64,000 nt of DNA from Cystobasidium ongulense (Eukaryota; Basidiomycota; Cystobasidiomycetes; Cystobasidiales; Cystobasidiaceae). Below the pieces are notes generated by a model, which saw nothing but the letters and a program-made list of their open reading frames with translations, searched no databases and had not been told where the DNA came from. How positions within the stretch are numbered: the stretch's first letter is position 1; the number at the start of each line of letters is the position of its first letter. The position numbers and the translations under genes were made by a program. The stretch spans positions 2,218,975 through 2,282,974 of the forward strand of contig BQUP01000003.1 in assembly GCA_022835595.1 (NCBI GenBank), in the 5' to 3' direction. Below, piece after piece: positions 49,348 to 62,112 of this stretch.

Positions 49348-50603
49348 CTATATTGATGAAACAGGCATGTCGAATCTCGACCTTCTTTCAGACATTGTTC
49401 TAGGAGGAGCTTGATGTCCTTTAGATCTAGCAATAGCTGATCTTTGACCTAGATTACCATTTCTACCGTCGTCATGTCTTTTCTTCTTTTTCGTCCACTT
49501 ATCTCTGACTTCTTTCTTCTGCTCTATCGTGCGATCTTCTTCATTGACATCCTCCCATTCATCTTCGTCTACTAACTTGGAAGATTTAGACGCAGAGATA
49601 GGAGAATAACGTTTATCAAGATCTTCTTGACCTGCCCATAATTTCCTGCCATGTCCTGGTAACGTTATAGGTACACTGTCTGTATCCTCCTTTGCATGTA
49701 TCAACAAATCTTCATATTTGCTCATATCTTCATCCCATAATGGTACTTTGCTAATTGCCGTAGTGCGGAAGAATGCTTCTCTTGCTATGGAATCAAATTG
49801 TGATAGTGTGAGGTGCTTGTTGGAAGGCACGGATGTCGAAGTTGATGCATCGGCATCGGCGGAAGAAGACGCAGGAGAAGAGGTTGATGACGTTGGCGGT
49901 AGGAATTGTAGTGCTTTCTTGATGTGTCGTGTTGTCATTTCATTGAGCAAGGAATAGACCTTAGGTTGTGCTGTAGTAGGTAGTTCCCTCGCAGTAGCCC
50001 ATTCCAACACTCGAACTTCATATTTCGAATTGGTTCTCGTCAATCTAGCCAATTCCCTTCCTACGATTCGAGCAGTCATGTGGAAGCGTAGATCATTTGG
50101 ATTGTCTACAAGCTCTAGAATTGCTTGTGGTGCGTGGTCACCTCTTCGATTGCCAAAAGGAATCACTCTAGTATATCCACCGGCTCTCGAAGCGTAGCGT
50201 TGTGACAGTTCACCGAGTAGCTTGGGTAGAGTTATGTGTGGATTCTGTGTGGTATGCAATTCGAAAGCAGACGTGTTAATGCGTCAGTCATTTGATACTG
50301 CATTTTGTCTCGTGTCGCAGTCAACGCACCATCAAGAAAGCCTCCGCACGCCTTTTCTGCGCCTTGGTCCCTCTCTTTCCCCAGCTGATGACCCATTCTG
50401 CAACTCTGCTCGCTTCTTTTGCTTTTGCTACCGTCGTCGTGATCCGTTCGTGCTCTATGAGCGATGCAACAAGGTTACGCAAAAGTGAACGTCGGTGCGA
50501 ACTGCAGCAGAGCAGGAGTCAGAGAGCCGCAGGCAGCAGTAGTATCGCATCTGAGCACCCACCTCGTCCGCGACAGCTTCCTGAATGCGATGCCATGCCT
50601 CAT
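49348..50603 (-). CDS. Mitochondrial large-subunit ribosomal protein bL17m
   Basis: ATG at 50601-50603. Three exons give [13 protein letters not shown], then [20 protein letters not shown] ... [20 protein letters not shown] ... [18 protein letters not shown], then [20 protein letters not shown] ... [20 protein letters not shown] ... [10 protein letters not shown]. This is the bL17 signature from N-terminus to core. The conserved core is followed by about 190 extra residues: a Ser/Thr-rich linker and a basic region ([18 protein letters not shown]) ending DMPVSSI with TAG at 49348-49350. Such extensions are common in mitochondrial ribosomal proteins of fungi. No classical presequence is seen, but the basic N-terminus could serve as one. 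Confidence 0.93.
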
Positions 50604-50861
50604 CGTTGCTTTTATGCTGCCGATTGGTGAAGAGCAAAAAGTTGGCTGCATGAAATAAGACAGCTGCAAGCTTTGGTGGATGGCAACTCAGGCGAAAATG
50701 CGAGAAAGCAGCTTGACAGGCTGGAGAGCTAGAATTGGTGCACGAAGCAGATACGACTTGCTCGCATAATACACTACTGGGTCCTGCTTGCTCGGTAGGC
50801 TCACTACCGTTTTTAGGGTGTTGGACGACAACAACCTGCAAGAATGCCATACTCCGAACGA

Positions 50862-52659
50862 CTATATCTTGTCTACGGACAGCGCGCGAGCATAGATGGT
50901 AAATCTGTCTATGATCCTAGCAATATCCTCTTCCTCATTCTCGTCTCTCCTCGATACATGCGCAGGTATATCCAACCCTTCACCAGCTGCGTTATCATTA
51001 TAAAACTTCTCCCAGTACTTGCACTCATCAGGCAAAGTATCATTATCCAAGTCTAATGGTCTCCCAAGTGCTATACTCGTGAGATACGCCCATGCTCTTG
51101 CTGCATTCGTAGAATGGTAGCCACCGCCACCTAGAAGGAGAGCTGGAACAGCTTTCTCGCCTGCACTTCCAAGAGGCAGCTCTTGATTAAACTGCATGGA
51201 CCTGTCTGAAATGCAGCACCACGATAAAATGCTTTGGACAGCTCTTCCATAGCCTCTCAGAGAAATATTGGACTCCTTGCAAGGGTCACCCGCTAGACCG
51301 TCTACTCCACACTGTAAAACGAGAGCATCGGGCTGGAAGGCTTCAAAGATCGGTTTGACACATTCTTCTACAAGACCATTGAAGTTGAGATCTGATAAAC
51401 CAGATTTCGGCACCGCTATGTTAAGGGAGGTACCCGCTGCGGGTGAAGGAGGAGAGGGACCGCTATACTCGACGTGTCCTTTCGGTGCTAATAAACACAA
51501 AGCACTGTCAGAAATAGTACAAAATTTGGCTTGAAATAGACTCACTAGATGGGTAGAAGCCTTTACTCCATAAATGTAGACTGACAGTAACTACATTCGG
51601 ATTCGTTTCGAACGCATCTGCAACACCATCTCCATGGTGTAGATCTAAATCAATGTATAATATCTTTTTGAACCTCCTTGGGCTCTTATGCGTAGATTGT
51701 AACGAGGAGAGAACGGATTTCTTCTCAAAGAGAGGATTCTTTTGCAGTTCGAGTATAGCGAGTACTATGTCATTGATGTAACAGTACCCAGCTGCCGCGG
51801 ACTTGGTAGCATGATGCCTCTTAAGTGGAAGTGACCTTGAGTCAGTACAATGGCAGAGAATGTGCTGCTACAAGATAAGTTCGGCTACCCACACCTCCAT
51901 CCCAGAATATCGCAACATCCGCACAATCTTGCCGCAACTCTCGGGCAGCAGCAATCGATCCACCTGCTATGTGACAGCAATACTCCTCGAGGTCTTCGAA
52001 TACTGGACAATCCTGTTGGACACGGAGACGGGTCAATGAAAGTTCTTTAACGTGGCTTCAGCAAGCTTACATGCTCGAGACCGTGCTCATTGGACTCTGT
52101 ATCTTGCGCTTCATCGAGTAAGACCTTCTTCTCAGCAGTACGAGCTAGGCTAGAGGGCTCTAAACGTGCTCGCTTCTTAGGACCGGCTTGTCCCGAACCA
52201 ACGTCTGACTCGAAGCTGGTTTCGGGCGATTGTGCGACTTCGGCAGACGCGTTGAAGAGGGCATCTATCTGCAAGAAAGCGAGTCAGGAGACGCCGAGTA
52301 CGAGCAATAACACTGAAAGAACATGTGCGAACATAGTGACGGTCGTGGAAGCGAGATAGATCACTGCGTGTAGCTGGCGTCGGCTCAACGACACGTGCAG
52401 CTCGGTTTGCCGGCGTAGCTGCTTGTGTTTTACCCTGTTCATAACCATGGAGCACACGCGCATCTTGGCCTTCTCCAGATACGTCGTCTTCCAGCAGGTC
52501 TAAAGCTTCAATCAGGGAATGGACCAGGGAAGAGCGACCTCTGTTTGAAGGCAGCAAGTCGGCATATGACCGAGTGTCGGCTGAGGAGACATAGGCGACC
52601 CGTGGCAGCGGCAGCTCATGTCGCTGCGCATCTTGTGGATCGCGTCCCGAGCTTTTCAT
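50862..52659 (-). CDS. Class I histone deacetylase, HDAC8/Hos1-like
   Basis: A zinc-dependent lysine deacetylase. ATG at 52657-52659 ([20 protein letters not shown]). Motifs in order: [75 protein letters not shown] (catalytic His pair; a GTGGGT donor falls between GG and RHH), [19 protein letters not shown] (zinc ligands), [18 protein letters not shown] (zinc Asp) and [20 protein letters not shown] (catalytic Tyr). All catalytic and zinc residues are present. A charged insert of about 50 residues ([15 protein letters not shown]...) lies between the DALF and HDCP segments, where related enzymes have a short loop. It ends at 50862. HDAC8/Hos1 grouping is from motif resemblance. Confidence 0.93.
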
Positions 52660-53363
52660 GTCATGGTCTTCGAGTCGGTCGTGGCTGACGACTGGAGCTT
52701 GTAGGAGAGAGATGGGTGGTTCTTTGCCGGTTGTCGTCTACCTTCTGGAGCGCCACCTTACATGACAATGATCATGTATATATTATCGACAGCCATGATA
52801 GTAGCAGGTATGACACGGCACTGTTCAAGTTGCTCACAAGCTGCTCCTCAATCCTAGAGCTAGGTTCTTGTTTCCCACCATCTAAGTGCCTGCCTGCCTG
52901 CCACCAGCCTGCACATGCTACCGCTCTTGCTTTCCGACCTCGAGCACTGCCTTCTCTGCACATCTGCAGCCGCCTACCAGCAGTGTGCTAGGACACCACA
53001 GACAAGATGTGAGTCGCTGTGCTCGCTGCTGCACTGGGAAATAGCGTGCCATCCAGCATACTGACGTGATGGACGCTGCACATTGCTCTCTGCTTCACGA
53101 CCCAGGATTCTTGGACTGCTCAAACAGCAACAGAAGCCATACGAATGGGGAGATTCGCACAGTGAGTGTCTGCCTGCCTACTCAGATGGTCCTACTTTGA
53201 CACTTGCTGATCACGGTAACCGGGCCACTGCAGTGTAAGCGCAGCACATGCTTGCAAGAACCGCTCCATGCAGGCACACTTGCATGCTCAAGCACGACAT
53301 TGCTATCTTGCTGGTAGACCCTGCTGACCATGCCTCCCACCCACTCGCCATACGCCCTATTGC
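52660..53363. promoter_or_regulatory. Divergent spacer, HDAC / Sla2
   Basis: This carries both promoters. On the plus strand, an ATG at 53007 split by a donor (AT|GTGAGT), and an exon-like stretch at 53106-53161 that would read ILGLLKQQQKPYEWGDSH, hint at extra 5' coding exons of the Sla2 gene. I could not join them in frame to the next exon. Confidence 0.4.
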
Positions 53364-56300
53364 ATGATGCTCTCCCGCCCCAGGCCTAGTCGGCCCGTTG
53401 ATAAAGAAAAGGCGGAGCAAGAGCTCGCTCAGAACGTCAAGAAAGCAGTTGTCGCTGAAGAAGCAGCTCCAAAGGCAAAGCATGTTCGAAGTAAGCTTGC
53501 TGTTTCTAGTTTCCCGCCTAGCATACTTGCTCGTGCTTCAAGTAGCTGCGAGAGCGCTCAATGATCGCCTTGCACGAGCTTCGCATGTCAAGTGTTTCAT
53601 ACTGATGGTCAATCTGCACCTGTTGTCTGAACAGAATGCATCCTCTATACATGGGACTACCATACCGCTCTATCGATCTACAATTCCCTCCGTGTACTGC
53701 CCATCCTTTCGGACGAGATCATGACCTTCAAAGCCTTGATCTTAGTACATAAAGTGATTCAAGAAGGGCACGCATGTGCTATCAAAGAGGGTCAGAATCA
53801 GATTGGCTGGCTGGAAACCTGTTCAAGGACTATGGGTAGTGAAGGTGCTAGAGGTCAGTAGAAGGCATTCCATGATGTCGAAGAGCGCAACTGACGGACG
53901 CCATGTCTCGCTTGAACAGGCTACTCGTCCCTCATTCGCTCATACGTCAATTTCATTATCGCCAAGCTGAAGTTTCACAAGAATCACCCAGAGTTCAATG
54001 GTCTCTTTGAGTACGAGGAATATATCAGTCTAAAGGGTATCGACGATCCGAATGAGGGGTAAGCGCACTTGTTCCCACTCCTGCCGCGGCAATGCTTTCG
54101 TTTCCTCTTCTTTCGTCCAGCTGAGCTCCTCAAATCACATCTACATAGATTCGAGACCATCGGTGACCTGATGACGCTACAAGATCAAATCGATTCATTT
54201 CAAAAGCTTATATTCGCGCACTTCAAGCAGTCGGGCAACAATGAACTTCGTATATCTGCTCTCGTCCCCCTCGTGAAGGAATCATATGGTATTTACCGTT
54301 TCATTACGAGTATGGCCAGAGCATTGCATCGAAGTGAGTGTCGGAGACACAGTTATCCCAAGTCCACCAGCGAGAGGGCTATTCTGATCGCTGTTTTGGT
54401 CCCTCGCAGAGACGGGCGCCGTCGAGGCTCTCGAACCAATCCGACAGAGATACAACGCTCAGCATTACAATCTGAGAAAATTCTACTACGAGTGCTCGAA
54501 TCTCAAGTACTTGACAACTCTCATTACCGTGCCTAAGTTACCTAGAGTGAGTATAGCAAAGGAAGGTCTGATTATGAAAGTCATTGACCGGCATCGATCG
54601 TGTCATTCTTACAGGACCCACCCGATTTGCTCAAGCATGACGAGCCAAGCCTTCCAGAAAGACCCAAGACTACTCAACCGCAGCCACAGGCGGCCAAGTC
54701 GCCTGAGCCTGTACCACGCAATGAGACACCGTCAGAGGATATCGAAGAGCAAATCCGCATGCTGAAACATTATGAGAATCAGCAAGCAGCTCTGAAAGCT
54801 AAGCAGGAGAACGAGGCACGGCAGCGTGCGGAAGCCGCAGCTAGACAGCAGAGAGAGTTTGAAGATCAGCAGCGTATGCAAGGTGAACGCGAGCGACAAG
54901 CTCAAGAACAACTTCTTCGCCAACAAATGAACAATCAGCAGGCTGGTCGTACTGCCGAGCTTGAACGGGAGATTTTAGCGATGCGTGGACAGTATGAAAG
55001 AGATCAGTTGATGCTGGAGCAATACGATAGACGAGTAAAACAACTGGAAATGGAAATGCAAGCTATCAATCAGAATATCTCACAACAAATGCAAGCTAAA
55101 GATGAAATGTTAAGAGGTATACAAGATCAAGGAAATTTATGGAGATCCAAATACGAGGCATTGGCAAAATTATATTCTCAATTGCGTAATGAACATCTCG
55201 ACTTGTTAAATAAAATGAAGGGATTACAATTGAAAGCTAATTCTGCACAAGAATCTATCGATAAAATGGAAAGAATGGAAAGGGACATGAAAAATAAGAA
55301 TTTGGAATTGGCCGATATGATCAGGGAGAGGGATAGAGCTCGCTTTGAGATGGATAGGCTTAAATCGGTGAGTCACCCAGTTCTAGGCGAAAGAGAGGGA
55401 TCTCAGTGCTAACGGATGTTTTCCGTGTCATTGTGTTTAAAGAGCAACAAAGAAGAACTGGAACGAACCAAGCGAGATCTTCGATTTGCGGAAGAACGAG
55501 CCCAAGATGCTACACGATCCAAGAGCTCCGAGGTGCATGAAGTGCTGCAGAAGTATACTAGACAGCTCAACGACCTCGAAGACAGCTTGCGGAACAAGCA
55601 AAAGGAGATTGATGATTTGCACAAGAGGTTGGACGAGGCAGCCGGCGAAGCCGAGCGAGTGCGAGATGAGAAGGATATGGAAATTCAGATTATGAAAGAA
55701 GGAATGGATGAAACTATTCTTCAAATGGCCCAAATGCAGAATGGAGAGAGAGAACAAGATCAAGTCATGAATGCTCAAATCGATGAACTCATCTTGGACA
55801 ATATGAAAAAGTTGAATGCTATCATCGATTCTGTCCTCCAAGCTGGCGTACAAAAGATTGATGATGCAATCTATGAACTCGAATCTACCATGCAAGAAGG
55901 TAACAGGAATGCGACTCCTGAATATCTACTCTCAATGATTGAGAAATCAATGACAAGCGCGAATGAATTTGCTACTGTCTTCGATTTGTACCTTGAAGGT
56001 CAAAAAGGTGGTGAACACGTTGAAGTCATCAAAACCGCGAATAACTACGCCCAGGCTATTGCGGACACTTTAGCTTCGACAAAGGGGGTTACGAGATTCT
56101 GCCAGGATGACGATGCTGTCGATAAACTTGTTAGAACTGGAAAAGCACCGGGAGATAGTGCTTTGAAAGCCTTGTTAGCTTTACAATCTTACAAGTTGGA
56201 AAACCTCAAGCTAAATGGGCGTAAGGATGTAGTGCTGAGAGGGAATATGGAGGTTAGAAGTACCCTCACCAAGCTTTCTTCCGAGGTAGAAGCTCTCGTC

Positions 56301-57131
56301 CCTAAGCAGTCTAAGTCATCAGCTAGAGCAAATGGTGACATTGGCGATCTGGTCGAACAAGAAATGAGCGCTGCTGCCCGTGCTATCGAACAAGCTACTC
56401 AGAAGCTACAGAGTCTTATGAACCGACAGAAGGATACTTCGAGGCACTCAGCTGTTGATATACAAGTACATGATACTATTCTCGCCTCTGCTATGGCCAT
56501 AACTCAAGCCATCGGAAGACTCATTCAAGCTGCAACCGATTCACAGAATGAAATTGTAGCGCAAGGCAAGGGATCAAGTTCGGCTCAAGCCTTTTACAAG
56601 AGAAACAATCGCTGGACAGACGGTCTAATTAGCGCGGCTAAAGCTGTTGCCTTCGCGACTACAGTCCTCATCGAAACTGCAGATGGAGTCATTTCAGGTA
56701 CTCATAACCTGGAACAGCTTATCGTGGCTTCTAATGAAGTTACGGCAGCAACAGCACAACTCGTACAAGCAAGCAGAGTCAAATCAGAATTGATGTCTAG
56801 AACGCAAGAACATCTTGAGAAAGCAGCTAAAGCTGTTACTGATGCTTGTAAAGCCTTAGTCAGACAAGTCAAAGCTATTACTGCTAAAGACATGGAAGGT
56901 AGAGATGATATGGATTATGCTACTATGGGAAATCATGAGCTCAAGATGAGAGAAATGGAAATTCAAGTTGAGGTATTAACAAAGGAGAAGGAGCTCAGTG
57001 AGTCTACCATCTTCTGAAATTCCTGATCTGGTTGTGGAGGCAGTCGCTGATCACTCCATTCCCTGACAGCTGATGCTCGGCGCAGACTCGCTTCACTTCG
57101 AAAGACAGCTTATCAAGAATCGGACTTGTAA
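53364..57131 (+). CDS. SLA2: Endocytic actin adaptor Sla2/HIP1R
   Basis: It links clathrin coats and PIP2 membranes to actin. The N-terminal ANTH domain reads APKAKHVR-KCILYTWDYHTA, VLPILSDEIMTFKALILVHK, HACAIKEGQNQIGWLETC, YSSLIRSYVNFIIAKLKFHK and YGIYRFITSMARALH. A long Gln/Glu/Arg-rich coiled coil (54.75-55.8 kb) follows, then the talin-like I/LWEQ (THATCH) domain, with RNNRWTDGLISAAKAVAFAT, VSGTHNLEQLIVASNEV-like sequence and the closing LTDARRRLASLRKTAYQE. The last intron starts at about 57000 and the stop is TAA at 57129-57131. I start at the first in-frame ATG, 53364 (MMLSRPRPSRPVDKEK); true upstream exons are possible because fungal relatives often begin with a short extra leader. The family assignment is firm. 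Confidence 0.94.
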
Positions 57132-57463
57132 GAATAGATGGACTCACTCGTCTTGTATCTCTTCGTGCATTGTAATTGCCGGCTGGCAGACTCAAACGAC
57201 AGTAATACGGTTATGTTCGGCAGACTGAGCTTGTGATCTGGCGACGTGATGAGGATGGCAAAAAGGTGATTTTGCGGTATCGATTGCCCGTTCAACTGCG
57301 CCTAACATGGTGACAACATCAAACAAACTCCCAATATTACTGCTCTTATACCGCTTCGTTTATCCTCCTGGTCTCGATAGATTCTTACTGTCCTTCTGCT
57401 TGTTGTCCTATTGCTCATGTTCAAAAACTCTTGAGTGCACTCCTAAAGTCCAGCCTGCCAAGT
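57132..57463. other. Convergent 3' spacer
   Basis: These 332 bases separate the stops of the Sla2 and MINDY genes. No coding feature is seen. Confidence 0.4.
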
Positions 57464-59685
57464 CTAGCAAATAACACAACCCTTTTTACCTTTCTTATCT
57501 TGGGATGACTTTGCATTCTGTTTCTTAGAAGTTTGTGCTCCTAGACTAGAGAGAACTTTAGGATCTAATTCTTCAGGTCTTTTCCCACCGATTGATCTTC
57601 GCCTTGAATTGGATTGATCTGACTGATTCGACGTGTACTGCGTTGGGAGACCGGCAAACTGCACGCTTCGACGAGCGTTGGTATTGTTGTTATCATTATT
57701 GTTGTTCCTACTTGTGCGAGTTTGACGTGTTTGGTCCTCGGTATCGTATTCGTCTTGTTGTAATTGAGCGGCCAGTGCCATGCTTATCAACCGAATCAGG
57801 AAGCAAAGTTCACAATGTCAATTTCACATAAGCCAGAGAAATTCTCTGACGACGGATATTCGACAACTCACTCTGCATCCTGCATCTGGTTAGCCTCTTC
57901 GATTTGAACTGTATCTCTTGCACTTCTCGATACCCAATCTTGTCTAATTCTAGCAGGCTGAAGACGAGAGTCAAAGAATTGACTAGCTGAACCGTCTACA
58001 TCTTCTAAACTTTCCCATATCGCGTTTGGTTCGTGTAATAGTGCTTGATCTGTGACCAGTTGAAACAGAGTAGCTTGCGGTAACGTCTTTGCTTGAAATT
58101 GTTCGTTTGAAAATGGCTTACTCTCTTCAACATTGTGTAATTGGTCGATCTCATTAGGTCTTCTATATAAAACACTAAAATGTGAATTTCGGAATAAAGC
58201 ACATAAGGAATCAGGTTTTAGAATTTCAGCTGAGAGTTTAAATAAACCAGTATAAGTTAATTGGGTTGACGTATTCTTCAAGAAACGGTTGATTATTGTT
58301 GCTTGATATACTTTTGCTTGTTTATTTGGTTCCATTGATAGTTCTTCAAAGAGTTCTTCTAGATTTTGCGTGTTACTGGCTGATGATATCGCAGGGGTTG
58401 CTAGAGATGACGATGATTGCGTGTTCCCTGCTTCCCCACTTTCGGCTCCTTCCCCCTCGACAGCTGTAGGCGACTGTTTGAATGCGATATTGCCTGTAAT
58501 ATTCCCCTGTGCTATTGCATCGCCTTCTACAAGTACGTTGACAGCAGTGTCGTAATCATTCGCAACTGTTACTAGAACTTCATAGACATCTTTATCATCA
58601 TCTTGAGAAACGATCCACCCGTGTTTAAAGTCTACTCTTGCTAATTTGAATAGTTCTAGTTCGCTATAAGATGACGATGACGAGCCTTGAGATTCAGAGA
58701 ACCCTCCTGTTATAAAATTGACATTGACATCTAGGCCCGAAAGTGTTTTTGGCAAGGTGTTAAGAGCGAAATCAAGATTGTTCGTGGAAGCGTTTGGAGT
58801 TGTTTCTGATGATGTTTCGTTGTTATTGTCGGAACTGGCTGTGCTGTTGCGAAGCAGGTAGTCGCCGACTTGACCTGACACTTCGCTGAATGTGGCAGTC
58901 TTCTGGTCTAAAGGGAGTCGTATATCTCCTCGTAGCTGATAGGAAAGATATTAATCATAATCATAAACGTCAAACGAGGAGTATACGGAACTCACTAGAA
59001 GAACGTTGCAAAGCGCGAGAAAGGAACAAGGCCCATTCACATCCTGCATCAAGATCTTGACTTCTTGAGGATGTTGGGCGAAGGGAGGCCATAGAATAGA
59101 TTTGAGAGGCCATTCCTGCTCATCTGTTGTTATCTGAGTTTCTGCCTCTTGTGTTTGTGGGATTCGTGCTTCCTGCTGACTAGCTGGCTGCTGTTCGGCC
59201 ATATCAGGTGAGGTGGCGCTTGGCCTTTGTAGGACATTGACTGTGGATGCTGGCAGACCATTCACATTGATATCTGAGGTGGTTGCACCCTCTACACTGT
59301 GACCGGTGTGACCGGTGTGCTCGGTCTGCATTGCGTCTGCAAGTCCAGCATGCGGTATCAGCATTGTCCGACATGCTGTATGGTCATATCATCATAGTAG
59401 TGTCAACTGACTATCGCTGAATGTGGGTTCAGCGGATGGCCCAGCTTGCTCTGCTTCTGCAGTCTTAGCATACACTGGCAGTAATTCAGTACCATCTTGC
59501 TGCTGAGCATCGCCATCTGCAGCAGTATGTTGCATAGTCTCTTGCAGCTGGATTGCCGCGTCCCCGTCGGCGGCGGCGTGACTGGCCTGGACGGGTGTTG
59601 ACGGTGCTGGCACAGTCACTGGAGCATCGGCATTTGGATCAGGCTCAGCATCTTGCGCTCTGTCCGCTGTGTGGTCTTGCTGCAT
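57464..59685 (-). CDS. MINDY-family deubiquitinase with MIU and CaaX-like tail
   Basis: A cysteine protease of the MINDY (FAM63) family, which trims K48-linked ubiquitin chains. ATG at 59683-59685 (MQQDHTADRAQDAEPDPNAD). After a disordered N-terminus come VKILMQDVNGPCSFLALCNV (catalytic Gln and Cys), LLLRGDIRLPLDQKTATFSE, GLDVNVNFITGGFSES, the ARVDFKHGWIV segment, ALFRNSHFSVLYRR (catalytic His) and LVTDQALLHEPNAIWESLED. An intron at about 57784-57868 joins EEANQMQDA to DMALAAQLQQDEYD, a good MIU ubiquitin-binding helix. The basic tail KKGKKGCVIC ends in a CaaX-like box, so farnesylation or another prenylation is likely. Read alone, the last exon could pass for a separate small gene, but the MIU spans the junction in frame. 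Confidence 0.9.
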
Positions 59686-59791
59686 GCTTGAGTCTGCTAA
59701 TCGTGCATGCGTGGATGGAAGCAGAAAGCGACGCCGAACGACGAGGCGCGTCTTTGCTCTGGACGATAACGAGGTCAATACACTACTCAAG
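59686..59791. promoter_or_regulatory. Compact bidirectional promoter, MINDY / metacaspase
   Basis: Only 106 bases separate the two divergent start codons (59685 on minus, 59792 on plus). All core promoter elements for at least one gene must therefore lie here or inside a neighbouring transcript. No TATA box is evident. Confidence 0.6.
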
Positions 59792-62112
59792 ATGGCGTAT
59801 CCAGGACAGCAATGGCAGCAGCAGCATGGCCATCATCAGCAGCAGCAGCAGCCACACTACCAGCAGCAGGGCTACAACGGCGGTGGATACCAGCAGCAGC
59901 AGCAGCCGTGGGAAACGCAGCCCCCGAGCAACTGGCAGCCTCATGAGCCCCAGCACGGCCCATACTCTGGACAAGGCCCCATGTACGGCGGGAATGACCC
60001 CAACTATCCTGGACACCAGTACAACCAGCAGGGCTATATTCAAGGCGGTGAGCTCTGCAACTTTCCCACGACTGCGGCGGACTGCAGAGCTGATCGGCTA
60101 CTACAATGGTACACACAGGACCCACCCCTCCATACGGAGAACCCAGACCATGTGGGTGGTCACACACGCTTCCCAGTGATGCCTACCTGACTGACTGACC
60201 GTCAATCTGCACCATCCAGATCCACCCAGCCAGATTGGAGGACGTACGTGAAAGCAAACACCGGCTATTCTAGGGTCTCGCATACTGACAGCTTCCATAT
60301 GGCTTACAGCCGCCATAGCGCCTCCACAGCGTGAGATACAACACTTGTCCTGCTCGTACAGTGCCTCCAAGCTGCGGATCGTGCTGATTACGACGTGTCT
60401 TGGGCCAAAATAGATTATGGGCAGAACTACGGTGCACCCCCGGTACCCTCACAGTACAACTTCGCTCCAGTACATCAGAAGCCTCAGTATGAGCAGAACC
60501 AGCCTTTCTATTACAAGTACTCTGAGTGTACGGGCAAGTGAGTACATCATCTTCAGTCATCTGGGAACTACCTGTCAGATCTCACAAACTGACCTCGAAC
60601 ATCATACATTTGCAAACAGGCGCAAAGCCCTACTCATCGGTATAAATTATACAGGCACTTCAGCCGCTCTTCGAGGATGTCATAATGACGTTCGAAACAT
60701 GTCACGTTTCCTTACTGAACGATACAACTACAAAACAGAAGATATGGTCATTCTAATGGATGATCCTTCATTTGCTTGGCGACAACAACCTACCAGACAA
60801 AATATGTTGGAAGCTATGAGATGGTTAGTTGCTGGCGCTCAACCCAATGATTCTCTTTTCTTCCATTATTCTGGTCATGGTGGTCAAGCCAATGATACTA
60901 GTGGCGATGAGGTGAGCTCATTAGAATTTGAAAGATACGGCGATTTGGCTTTTATAACTTAGCCGTACCGTTTGTGAGCTATCTGACTAATCAACTAAAT
61001 GTCGCTGTTCAAATAGGACGATGGATCTGATGAAACAATTTACCCTCTTGATCATAAACAAGCGGGAATGATTCTCGATGATGAGATGCATGCTATTATG
61101 GTCAAACCATTGCCTGCCGGATGTCGTCTCACAGCTATTTATGATTGTGAGTGGTCAGAGCATTCGTCCTTGAACGCGAAGATATTCTGATGTACTGCAT
61201 CGTCGCTCATGAAAGCCTGCCACTCTGGTACGGCCCTCGATTTACCCTACGTCGTAAGTTAAAGTTACCTTCTTTCCCTAAAGACGGAATAGATTGCAGT
61301 CTGGTTCAAGCAAAGCTAATGAACCTGAAACCCGACGCACAACACAGTATGACACTTCGGGTAAAATCAAAGAACCAAATCTTTTCAAAGATGCAGGAAT
61401 GGGAGCTGTGGGAGCTGTGACTTCATACTTGAAAGGAGATCTAGGAGGAGTGTTTAGCAGTCTTACAGGCGTCGGAAAGAAAATCATGAATAGTAATAGC
61501 GGTGCTGCTGATCGTGCTAAGCAAATGAACACTAGTCCTGCTGGTAAGTTCCCATTTATTCTTCAGTTGATCCGGAAACGGACAGTAGTCTAGGCTTGTA
61601 TTCGGCGGCTAACCTTATGTCTGGGGATGCTACAGATGTCATATCTTGGAGCGGATGCAAGGATGTCCAAACTTCTGCCGATGCCACGGAGGCCGGTAAA
61701 GCTACTGGAGCTATGGTGAGCAAACGAGTTTACGAGTAGCTGTACAAAGCTTCAGATACTGACTTTGCACTCTTCGCAACCTTTAAACCCATTATAAGAG
61801 CTGGGGGTAAGTCGAAACAACTTTAGCCGGCCAGCTTGCATTCCAATAATTGACTTTGTTTTGTCCTTATTTTCAGTTTCGTAACTGCTCTTACCAAGTA
61901 CCCACAACAGGTCAGTAAAGATTTCATCGCTTGTAGCGTCGAGCGTCTTTCTCCCCGTATGCAATCAAGCTGAGATTATTTTCCGTCCCGCGCTATAGAG
62001 CTACATTCAGCTTCTCAATACCGTCCGCGACGAGCTCGCAGCGAAGTATTCGCAAAAGCCTCAACTTTCGTCTTCTCATCCCATCGACACAAATGCTCTG
62101 TTCATTATGTAG
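59792..62112 (+). CDS. MCA1: Metacaspase (Mca1-like), Q/P/Y-rich prodomain
   Basis: A Ca2+-activated Arg/Lys-specific cysteine protease (type I metacaspase) linked to protein quality control and cell death. ATG at 59792 opens a Gln/Pro/Tyr/Gly prodomain ([18 protein letters not shown]), split by several introns; exons giving [27 protein letters not shown] and [17 protein letters not shown] fit in frame. The catalytic part reads [30 protein letters not shown] (catalytic His), [22 protein letters not shown] (catalytic Cys, made by an intron at about 61148-61226) and [20 protein letters not shown]. An 8-nt exon (61799-61806) is required to give [17 protein letters not shown]. The end, [20 protein letters not shown] to NALFIM, has TAG at 62110-62112. 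All catalytic residues are present. Confidence 0.95.

Noticed and set aside
57464-57790. Separate small CaaX-type protein gene
   Set aside because: An intron joins it in frame to the MINDY gene and the MIU helix spans the junction.
59810-59915. CAG-rich tract considered as an expanded repeat or origin-like element
   Set aside because: It encodes the Gln-rich prodomain usual for fungal metacaspases.
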